Assembly: GCA_965369375.1 (NCBI GenBank)
Contig: CBDUQN010000001.1
Coordinates: 62,001-126,000, forward strand
DNA from: CBDUQN01 sp965369375
GTDB lineage: Bacteria; Krumholzibacteriota; Krumholzibacteriia; Krumholzibacteriales; Krumholzibacteriaceae
DNA length: 64,000 bases
Direction: 5' to 3'
The notes below the pieces were generated by a model. It was not told the DNA's origin. It saw nothing but the letters and a program-made list of their open reading frames with translations, and searched no databases. The position numbers were made by a program, and so were the translations under genes. Numbering within the stretch: position 1 is the first letter of the stretch; every line of letters starts with the position of its first letter. Shown one piece after another: positions 16,915-23,985 of the stretch.

Positions 16915-18282
16915 TCATCTCTGAAGTTCTTCGAGTAATCTTCCCGCTATCTCTTGCGCCGCTGTGCGGTGCGCGAGCTCGTTTGGATGTCTGTCCAGAT
17001 TGTTGACGGTGAGCCGGGAATACTTCTCATTGTCGAAGGCGTTTTCCAGGGACCAGACGGGGATGTTGGATGAGGCGGCTGCATCCACAAAATTCCTGTA
17101 TCGCTCGCGAAATTTCTCCTCGACTATGACGGTTATATCGAATGGGACCACCCATACGAGGGCGCCACCATCCTGCGCCATTCTCGAGAAAGCCGATATA
17201 TCCTCCAAATGAGCTGCAAGCAACGATTGATCGGCATACGGATCGACAGCCCCGCTTCCGTCTATCAGATAACGAAATCTAATCCGTTCGACCCGAAGAT
17301 GCATCTCCTGAAAGAGGTAGAAATTTCTGAAGAGAATTGCGCTCGGCGTGAACGTGGATTGAAACATTCTCGGTGTTATCGGATAGAGGTAGTCTATATC
17401 GTTGAAAACATACAGCAGGAGCACCACGTCGGGTTTATAGGCCATGCCGTGTTCGAGAAACCGGATGTGATCGCGTGTATGAGTATCCCCTCGGCTCTCG
17501 TTGATCACTTCCCAATGTTCCCCCGTCTTTGCCGTGAGCCTCCGGCCGATCTCGGCACCGAAACGGTTCTCGATCGACTTGATGCCCCAGCCGAACGCGT
17601 AAGAATCTCCAATGATCAAAAGGCGTTTTGTATCCGGTGCCTTCGCTATCGAATGCTCTTCGTCGCGAAAGCCTTCGCGGTTGAATTCAGCATGGCGGCG
17701 TCCCCAGAGCATCGTCGTGCAGGTGGGAGAGCCCTGGGTGGCCGGAAAGACCAGTGCCCTGAAACGGATAATCCCTTCACCGAGCAGCAAGATGCCGATA
17801 ATGGTGCCGAGAAGGAGCAGGATATTTGCATACCTCTTCTTGAGGAACGAGTAGGCATACTGGAATGTTCCGACAAACAACATCAGGAGCGAAATCCATT
17901 CGAGAATCACCGCGAGAGGCATGATCGAGCCGAAAAAATTCAGTCCTATTATCCGTGCCGCGTTGGTGGGATCGTCGATAGCGCTTAAGAAATACGCTAT
18001 TCCCCAGAACATGATCGCGAGGTCGATCGAGGGAATACCCGGGTGCGCCGCGGCTTCGCGCCGGCCCGATTTGGGACGTGAACGCCATGCATGGAATATG
18101 GTAATGAGGGACAGCAGCGCAGAGACGATTATTACGGCAAAAAAGCGATGGGACCACCGCCCGAGAACGGCTCGGCTCTCGAAGGATTGGTACAGGAAGA
18201 GGGAGAGTGTGAACAGGACCATCCCGATGATCCTGCCGATTCTAGACCTGAGAAAACGGTTCAGCCATTGTTTGAGCGCCAT
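16915..18282 (-). CDS. Membrane-anchored SGNH/GDSL hydrolase-like protein
   Basis: A 455-residue protein. The first 170 residues hold about five membrane segments (for example IIGMVLFTLSLFLYQ, ILLLLGTIIGILLLGEGII). The C-terminal half is an SGNH domain: LLIIGDSYAFGWG (Ser near residue 227), a Gly-bearing block around INESRGD, LYVFNDID (Asn near 294) and NLDRHPNELAH (Asp/His) near the end, so the full Ser-Gly-Asn-His set appears present. Such membrane-tethered enzymes add or remove acetyl groups on cell-surface glycans (compare AlgX/AlgJ and PatB-like proteins). It is the only leftward gene between the beta-helix pair and the methyltransferase, so it probably has its own promoter. The substrate is unknown. 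Confidence 0.75.
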   Translation of the reverse strand: MALKQWLNRFLRSRIGRIIGMVLFTLSLFLYQSFESRAVLGRWSHRFFAVIIVSALLSLITIFHAWRSRPKSGRREAAAHPGIPSIDLAIMFWGIAYFLSAIDDPTNAARIIGLNFFGSIMPLAVILEWISLLMLFVGTFQYAYSFLKKRYANILLLLGTIIGILLLGEGIIRFRALVFPATQGSPTCTTMLWGRRHAEFNREGFRDEEHSIAKAPDTKRLLIIGDSYAFGWGIKSIENRFGAEIGRRLTAKTGEHWEVINESRGDTHTRDHIRFLEHGMAYKPDVVLLLYVFNDIDYLYPITPRMFQSTFTPSAILFRNFYLFQEMHLRVERIRFRYLIDGSGAVDPYADQSLLAAHLEDISAFSRMAQDGGALVWVVPFDITVIVEEKFRERYRNFVDAAASSNIPVWSLENAFDNEKYSRLTVNNLDRHPNELAHRTAAQEIAGRLLEELQR

Positions 18283-18463
18283 CGATCTCTCATCGTCTCC
18301 CGTTACTGTCTGCTGAAAATGATGTTATGAGTATGTCGTTGAATCTTCAGCTGTGTCCGATCGTTAATGGATATAACACAAATTCCATAATCTATCAAGT
18401 GCCTTAAATTAAGAAATTTACGCTTGCCCGGCATGTTCGGCGGGTATATTCTTTGACGGCGCA

Positions 18464-18480
18464 TTGGCACTATCGATGCT
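18464..18480 (+). promoter_or_regulatory. Sigma-54 promoter before the methyltransferase gene
   Basis: TTGGCACTATCGATGCT has GG at 18466-18467, 10 bases, then GC at 18478-18479. The TGGCAC half is a perfect -24 consensus. The ATG of the next gene is 61 bases after the GC. Confidence 0.65.
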
Positions 18481-18539
18481 CATAGCGATTCACCGAGAGC
18501 CGGCGATACGGGGGGGAGTTATCGCCGGGTGGAAGGCAA

Positions 18540-19301
18540 ATGACATCAGACGATAAACGAGTTGAAAGCGAAGAATCCTTTCACGACAGAATTGCCGTCG
18601 AGAGTGAAGATAGCTACAGCATCTATTACAGGTTCGATGTGACGAAGGACATGCGCGAAGCGATGTTCGATCAGATCGGTGACCTCGGCGACAAGCTCGT
18701 ACTGGATTTCGGCTGCGGCTCCGGATGGTTCTCCGTATTCCTGGCCCAGCGGGGGGCGAAGAGCATAGGGATCGATATCTCACGGAACCTGTTGAGGAAT
18801 GCGGTCCGGGCGGCGGAGAAGAATGATGTCGAGGAACGGGTCTTGTTCTGCCATATGAATGCCGAGAACATGGCGTTACAAACGGATCAGTTTGATTTCA
18901 TCATTGGAAACGCGATCCTGCACCACCTCGATCTCGAGAAAGCGATTCACGAGATTCATAGGGTCTTGAAACCGGGTGGGGTGGCCTACTTCATCGAACC
19001 GATGGCGTACAATCCTCTTGTCAATCTCTATAGAAGATTCACGCCGGACCGGAGGACGGTCGACGAGAGACCGTTCACGAGGGCGGATATCAATCTGTTC
19101 AAGAAAAAGTTCGAAAGAAGCAGATTTGAATTTCACCATTTTTTCTCTCTATTGGCCTTTTTCTGGCTCGTTGTTATCAAGAGTGACGGGATGTTTGTCC
19201 GGACGTTCAATTTATTCAAAAAGCTCGATAGATTACTGATCAACAGGCTTCCCGGCCTCAAATTATTTTCATGGATTGTTTTCTTGAGGCTCGAGAAATA
19301 G
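18540..19301 (+). CDS. Class I SAM-dependent methyltransferase
   Basis: A 253-residue protein with VLDFGCGSGWFSVFLAQRG (motif I, AdoMet binding) near residues 57-75, IGIDIS (acidic loop), FDFIIGNAILHHLD (motif II) and RVLKPGGVAYFIEP (motif III), the standard Rossmann methyltransferase order. The C-terminal third is basic and hydrophobic (FFSLLAFFWLVVI), suggesting membrane association with a lipid-linked substrate. GGTGGAAGG precedes the ATG. A strong sigma-54-like site lies upstream, tying it to the polysaccharide programme; it probably O-methylates a sugar or lipid carrier. It converges with the AAC(3)-like gene with a 15-bp gap. Confidence 0.82.
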   Translation: MTSDDKRVESEESFHDRIAVESEDSYSIYYRFDVTKDMREAMFDQIGDLGDKLVLDFGCGSGWFSVFLAQRGAKSIGIDISRNLLRNAVRAAEKNDVEERVLFCHMNAENMALQTDQFDFIIGNAILHHLDLEKAIHEIHRVLKPGGVAYFIEPMAYNPLVNLYRRFTPDRRTVDERPFTRADINLFKKKFERSRFEFHHFFSLLAFFWLVVIKSDGMFVRTFNLFKKLDRLLINRLPGLKLFSWIVFLRLEK

Positions 19302-19316
19302 TGGAAAGGGTGAATT

Positions 19317-20327
19317 CTATTGCCGCCAGTATGAGGTGAGGTCTTTCTCGAAGTAGGACCTCGTCTCCTCATCGGCCATGAGCCGCTCCTTGGTGCCGAA
19401 GATCATGATGCCCCGTTCGAGGAGTTTCTCCAGCCCGCCCTCGAGATCAACGCAATTGATGAGGCGTATCCTGCCCGCACCCACACGGAAATAGTCGATA
19501 ACGCCCAGTTTCCTGAGCTCTCTCTCCATCCTGTCGCGCGTCATCTCGTCTTTGTCCCATCGAAACTTGTTGGCCCTGGTTTCGTGGGCGTAGGTTTTGA
19601 CCAGATGCTCGATTCCTTCAGCGTCGATGCATTTCACCTCGTAGAGATGTCGTGTATAGGGGCGGTACGGGAAAGACTCGAGCCTGTTCTGCACACAATG
19701 TCCGGCGGGGAAGCTTCCGAAGGGTGAACCGAGCAGGAGAATAAAGGCGTTATTCATGTAAGACATCTTGAAGAACGGGGAACCCCGTCCCATCGGCGTC
19801 AGGGCCGTAAGGTGATCCTTGGTGAGCTCCTCTGCCAGAGGCCCCCTCGCAATGACGGAATGGGTGGGGTGGATCGACCTGATGAATCCCCCGTATCGCC
19901 GTGCGGTTTCCGTGATGGCTCCCATCGAGGAGGGGGTGTTTCTCGCATCAAACGTGTAGTCGCCGACGAGCGTTTTTTCCATTGTATTTCCCGGCAGGCT
20001 GAATGTGGGAAATACAAGCGTGCCGTTGTCACCGAGAGTATCGATCAATGCCTCGACTACGGTCGTCGGTCCGCCGTCCACTTTTCCGAGGCTGCTCAGC
20101 GATGAATGAACGCACACGACGGCATCGTCCGGAAGGGAGAGCCTTCGTAGGGCCGTGACGAGGTCGCCGCGGCTCAAAGGTTTCTTGTACTTCCAGAGTC
20201 TCTTGGAGACCCTTTTACGGATCTTCCTCCCGATTGTCAAAAACCGCCAGAAGTAATCCCGCATGGCATTCATCGCATATCTCCGATCCGGGCATTTGAA
20301 GACATTATACAGGAACGCACGAAACAT
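19317..20327 (-). CDS. AAC(3)-family N-acetyltransferase
   Basis: A 336-residue protein of the aminoglycoside 3-N-acetyltransferase fold. VVCVHSSLSSLGKVDGG (acetyl-CoA site), FPTFS, FDARNTPSSMGAITE, RSIHPTHSV (conserved His) and GSPFFKM occur in family order. In polysaccharide clusters such proteins are thought to acetylate amino sugars rather than antibiotics, which is the likelier role here. The start at 20327 has only a weak ribosome site; ATG 20276 (MNAMRDYF) is a possible alternative. The gene stands alone on the minus strand between two rightward sigma-54-linked units. Confidence 0.8.
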   Translation of the reverse strand: MFRAFLYNVFKCPDRRYAMNAMRDYFWRFLTIGRKIRKRVSKRLWKYKKPLSRGDLVTALRRLSLPDDAVVCVHSSLSSLGKVDGGPTTVVEALIDTLGDNGTLVFPTFSLPGNTMEKTLVGDYTFDARNTPSSMGAITETARRYGGFIRSIHPTHSVIARGPLAEELTKDHLTALTPMGRGSPFFKMSYMNNAFILLLGSPFGSFPAGHCVQNRLESFPYRPYTRHLYEVKCIDAEGIEHLVKTYAHETRANKFRWDKDEMTRDRMERELRKLGVIDYFRVGAGRIRLINCVDLEGGLEKLLERGIMIFGTKERLMADEETRSYFEKDLTSYWRQ

Positions 20328-20354
20328 TTCACTTCATTAAATCTCTGCTCGTTT

Positions 20355-20371
20355 CGGTATTTTACTTGCAT
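20355..20371 (+). promoter_or_regulatory. Sigma-54 promoter before the glycosyltransferase operon
   Basis: TTCGGTATTTTACTTGCATA has GG at 20357-20358, 10 bases, then GC at 20369-20370, with ACTTGCA near -12. The first glycosyltransferase ATG is 43 bases downstream. Confidence 0.6.
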
Positions 20372-20413
20372 AAGTCTTTCATTTTTGAGTAACCTTTTGT
20401 CGAATTATTGATT

Positions 20414-21484
20414 ATGAACCATACGATGACAATTCTCCAGCTCGGACCCTATCCACCTCCTCACGGTGGTGTGTCTCATAGTCTGGTGGCCATTCGACAG
20501 TTTTTGAACCGCCGTGGTGTCTCCAATCTCGTAATCAATCTTACACGCCATCGGGATAGAGATGCGGACGGCATATACTATCCGAAGAGCTGGATCCAGA
20601 CACTCCTGCTTCTGCTCCGCCTGCGCTATGACATCATTCATATCCATTTCGGCGGCCGACTGGCGCCGCGGCTTCTCGGCCTGTACCTCATCTGCTGCCT
20701 GTTGCCGCGGAGCAAGACCGTGCTTACGTTTCACTCGGGGGGCTATCCGCGCTCTCGCGAGGGAAGATCCGCGCGGCGTTCCTCGTTGCGCGGCTTTGTC
20801 TTCAGAAGATTCGACGTGATCATCGCGGTCAATGAGGAGATCGTCGAGTTGTTTCGAAAGTTCGGAGTTCCCGATGATCGGATTCGCCTCATCTGTCCCC
20901 TCGCATTGGTTGATCTCCGACTGGATCAAGAGTTGAAAGATCCTCTGAAAGGTTTTTTCAATGGACATGAGCCGGTTCTCGTTACCGTGGGACGACTCGA
21001 GACCGAGTACGATCTTGCGCTGCAGATAGACGCGCTCGATCCGGTTCGAAAACGATATCCGAAAGCCGGCCTTGTGATCATCGGATCCGGTTCGCTCGAA
21101 GAAGAGCTGCGCAATCGTATCGATTCAAAATCCTTCGGTGAACATATAGTGCTCTGTGGTGACCTCGATAATTCGATAACATTGCGCGCTATCAGCGATA
21201 GTGATCTCATGCTGCGCACCACGCTTTATGACGGCGATTCGGTGGCGGTGCGGGAAGCGCTCCATCTCGGCACGCCGGTTATCGCGACGGACACCTGCAT
21301 GCGTCCGGAGGGCGTAACCCTTATACCGAAGTCCGATCCCGGCGCCCTCCTGGAAGCGATTGATGAGCACTTGCGCGGAAAAACCGCTTCGGTTGCGTGT
21401 CAGTCGAGTGATGAAAATATAGAGGCGGTGTTCGATCTGTATTACGAGCTAGTCGGTGAGGTACGCTCGGAGGATAAACGATGA
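20414..21484 (+). CDS. Glycosyltransferase family 4 (GT-B fold), first of operon
   Basis: A 356-residue GT4-type enzyme. The N-terminus reads ILQLGPYPPPHGGVSHS, the usual Gly-rich donor loop, and the C-terminal domain holds VLVTVGRLETEYD, LVIIGSGSLEEEL and DSVAVREALHLGTPVIATD, the retaining-GT donor block with the E-x7-E-like motif. It would transfer a sugar from a nucleotide donor to a lipid-linked acceptor at the inner membrane. TTG 20408 is also in frame, but ATG 20414 is simpler; neither has a strong ribosome site. It is the first gene after the sigma-54-like site and is followed 3 bp later by another GT4 gene. Confidence 0.83.
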   Translation: MNHTMTILQLGPYPPPHGGVSHSLVAIRQFLNRRGVSNLVINLTRHRDRDADGIYYPKSWIQTLLLLLRLRYDIIHIHFGGRLAPRLLGLYLICCLLPRSKTVLTFHSGGYPRSREGRSARRSSLRGFVFRRFDVIIAVNEEIVELFRKFGVPDDRIRLICPLALVDLRLDQELKDPLKGFFNGHEPVLVTVGRLETEYDLALQIDALDPVRKRYPKAGLVIIGSGSLEEELRNRIDSKSFGEHIVLCGDLDNSITLRAISDSDLMLRTTLYDGDSVAVREALHLGTPVIATDTCMRPEGVTLIPKSDPGALLEAIDEHLRGKTASVACQSSDENIEAVFDLYYELVGEVRSEDKR

Positions 21485-21487
21485 CGT

Positions 21488-22885
21488 ATGGGTGCAACTC
21501 GCAGGGATAAGAAGTCGATTCTGCTTGTCACGTTCCATTTCCCGCCCGATGCCGAGGTCGGAGCGAAGCGGATGGCGCGGTTGGCGAATTTTCTGAAGAA
21601 CGACGGATGGGATGTCGGCGTTCTGACCGTGAAAGAGAGGTTCTATCCCCAACGCGACGATTCCATAGTCGTGGATGGTGTTTCTGTATACAGAACTCAC
21701 ATGATCGAGAGCGCCCGGTTTCTGATCGAAAAAATCAAGAGGGTGTTCCGAAGATCCCGCAACGGCAGTGGGGGTGAGGGAGGCTTGAACGGCGGCGGGG
21801 GTGAGGGAGGCCCGGGCGGCGCGAGTCGTCGGGAGAAAAACGAGCGTTCCGCCGCCGCCGGGAACAAGCGGCGCGCCGGAGTCTTTTCCTGGCTCGAGCG
21901 ATTGATCATATCTCTTATCTGGTGCCCGGACGACAGCCAGGGATGGATACCGTTCGCGTTCCTGAAATGTCTGTCGCTTTCACGGAAATACGATATCATT
22001 TATTCGAGTTGCCCGGTGTTTTCCGCGAACCTGGTGCCGCTTCTGACTTCCTGTTTCAGAGGGAGATTCAGGTGGGTGGCCGAGTTTCGCGATCCGTGGA
22101 CGACACAGAGAAAGCCGGATTTCGCTACGACCGGGTTCACGAATTGGCTCGAGAGACGGTGGGAAACCGGGGTGATGAAGAGAAGCAGTAAAATCGTCGT
22201 GGTGAACGATGCGATTGGGAGGGATTTCATCGAACAGTATCCATACGTGAGAGATAAGGTGAGCGTTTATTACAACGGGTACGACGAGGATGTGCTTTCT
22301 TCCATGCAAAGCGATGGTTCTGCGGAGAGATCCGGGAAAATTACGATTCTTCACGCCGGGTCGTTCTACCATGGGAGGGATCCGAAATTGATATTGGAAC
22401 CGCTTGCCGCGTTGGTTGACAACGGCACGGTGCGGAAGGATGAGGTCGAGGCAAGGTTTCTCGGCGATAGTGAATACGAAGGCATGGATCTTCTCGATCT
22501 CGCGAAGGAATTGCGCATCGATGATATCGTAGTGAGTTTGGGTCAACTCCCGTACAGGCGGTGCCTGGAAGAAATACAGAGGGCCGATATACTCCTGCTT
22601 TTCAATATCGACCAGCCGCTGCAGATTCCAGCCAAGGTATTTGAATATTGCGCCTTCAGGAAGCGGATCTTGTCGATTTCAACAGGGGGGATAACGGACG
22701 AGCTTATCGAAAGGATGGGAATCGGTATAAGTGTCAGGCCGGATGATTTTGAAGGCCTCAAGACCGCCATCGCGGAGCTGATCGCAACAAGAAACTTCAC
22801 CGCAAATGAGAAAGAAATCGACAGATTCAAATCGGGAACGATTTTCAAAGCGCTGACTGCTGAGTTGGAATCTCTCATAACCTGA
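21488..22885 (+). CDS. Glycosyltransferase family 4-like protein with Gly-rich insert
   Basis: A 465-residue GT-B enzyme. LLVTFHFPPDAEVGAKRMARL at the N-terminus is typical of the WbuB-like GT4 group; ITILHAGSFYHGRDP and PAKVFEYCAFRKRIL lie in the donor domain. Residues of roughly 93-111 form a Gly/Ser-rich stretch encoded by two 27-bp tandem units, followed by a basic linker (RREKNERSAAAGNKRRAG). It sits between a long basic helix and the segment WLERLIISLIWCPDD, so it enlarges a loop rather than breaking the fold. The frame stays open and conserved motifs follow, so the gene should work. It lies 3 bp after the previous gene and 2 bp before the next. Confidence 0.82.
   Translation: MGATRRDKKSILLVTFHFPPDAEVGAKRMARLANFLKNDGWDVGVLTVKERFYPQRDDSIVVDGVSVYRTHMIESARFLIEKIKRVFRRSRNGSGGEGGLNGGGGEGGPGGASRREKNERSAAAGNKRRAGVFSWLERLIISLIWCPDDSQGWIPFAFLKCLSLSRKYDIIYSSCPVFSANLVPLLTSCFRGRFRWVAEFRDPWTTQRKPDFATTGFTNWLERRWETGVMKRSSKIVVVNDAIGRDFIEQYPYVRDKVSVYYNGYDEDVLSSMQSDGSAERSGKITILHAGSFYHGRDPKLILEPLAALVDNGTVRKDEVEARFLGDSEYEGMDLLDLAKELRIDDIVVSLGQLPYRRCLEEIQRADILLLFNIDQPLQIPAKVFEYCAFRKRILSISTGGITDELIERMGIGISVRPDDFEGLKTAIAELIATRNFTANEKEIDRFKSGTIFKALTAELESLIT
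21764..21817 (+). repeat. Tandem 27-bp repeat inside a glycosyltransferase gene
   Basis: Two adjacent 27-bp units (21764-21790 and 21791-21817) share GGGGGTGAGGGAGGC and encode a Gly/Glu-rich linker. The unit length is a multiple of three, so gain or loss of copies keeps the frame. Confidence 0.75.
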
Positions 22886-22887
22886 AG

Positions 22888-23976
22888 ATGAAGATCAAGA
22901 TCCTATATGTGGTTTATTCCCTGAATATCGGTGGCCTCGAGAGGGTGGTGGTGGATCTGGCAAACGCTCTCGATCCGCAGCGGTATGAACCGTACATATG
23001 CTGCATCGCGGAGGCGGGGGATTTCGCCGATGAGTTCAGGTACCGCGGCAACCTGTTTGTCATCGGAAACAGGGGCAGGATCAATTTCAGAAGCTGCTGG
23101 AGGCTGTACACCATCATGAGGGAACGGAATATCGATATAGTCCATTCTCACAATCTGGCGGGATTGCTATACAGCTTTCCCGGCGCCAAATTGCGGCGGA
23201 TTCCTCTCATCCATACTAACCATGGATACCTTGACGAGGAGCTGGGGAATGAAAAGCTGCTCCGGATGGAGAATTGGATCAGCAGGTATGTTGACAGGTA
23301 CGTCTGCGTATCCGGCCGGCTGAAGCATGATGTTGAAGGACGGTTGCGCTCCAAGTGGGATACGATATCGGTGCTGTATAACGGGATCGACGTGACCGAT
23401 AGCGATGCGGCCCGCGAGCCCGGAAAAAAGGAATCCGTGCTCATCGGGAGCGTCGGCAGCCTCAGTCCGGTAAAAAATTACCGTCTGCTGCTCGAGTCGT
23501 TCTCCGAGATTGCGGGTCACTATCCCGATAGCCGCCTGGAATTGCTCGGTGACGGGAGCGAACGTGACGGTCTCGTCTCGCTCTGCGACAAACTCGGAAT
23601 ACGCGATAAGGTGCTGTTCAGGGGACGCGTCAGGGATCCTCTAGGTTACGTGAAGGATTTTGATATCTTCGTGCTCACATCCCTCTCCGAAGGGTTATCG
23701 ATGTCGATACTGGAAGCGATGGGTTTGGGAAAGATCTGTATAGTCTCGGAAGTAGGGGGCAATCCGGAAATCATTACGCATGGGACGAATGGATTCATGT
23801 TCGAATCGAATGACAGACGGGATTGTGCAGAAAAAATATCGTATGCGATCGAGAATCTGGATTCCGATGAAATGGCAATGGTGAGAACCGCCGCAGGGAA
23901 TACGGCAAGAGAAAAGTTTTCAATTAATGCGATGCGGATGGGGTATTGCAGGCTCTATGACGATTCGGTCGCGTGA
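22888..23976 (+). CDS. Glycosyltransferase family 4
   Basis: A 362-residue GT4 enzyme. LYVVYSLNIGGLERVVVDLAN is the typical N-terminal donor loop, VHSHNLAGLLY and HTNHGYLDEE follow, and the C-terminal domain has IGSVGSLSPVKNY, LELLGDGSERD and SLSEGLSMSILEAMGLGK with the catalytic E-x7-E pattern. It is likely a retaining transferase extending a lipid-linked glycan at the inner membrane. It starts 2 bases after the previous stop and is followed 9 bp later by the heparinase-like gene, so the four genes are translated as one unit. Confidence 0.87.
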   Translation: MKIKILYVVYSLNIGGLERVVVDLANALDPQRYEPYICCIAEAGDFADEFRYRGNLFVIGNRGRINFRSCWRLYTIMRERNIDIVHSHNLAGLLYSFPGAKLRRIPLIHTNHGYLDEELGNEKLLRMENWISRYVDRYVCVSGRLKHDVEGRLRSKWDTISVLYNGIDVTDSDAAREPGKKESVLIGSVGSLSPVKNYRLLLESFSEIAGHYPDSRLELLGDGSERDGLVSLCDKLGIRDKVLFRGRVRDPLGYVKDFDIFVLTSLSEGLSMSILEAMGLGKICIVSEVGGNPEIITHGTNGFMFESNDRRDCAEKISYAIENLDSDEMAMVRTAAGNTAREKFSINAMRMGYCRLYDDSVA

Positions 23977-23985
23977 AAGAAACAG

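Noticed and set aside
19317..20327. Aminoglycoside-resistance gene
   Set aside because: The AAC(3) fold is clear, but the setting is a polysaccharide locus with no mobile or resistance context; sugar N-acetylation is more likely.
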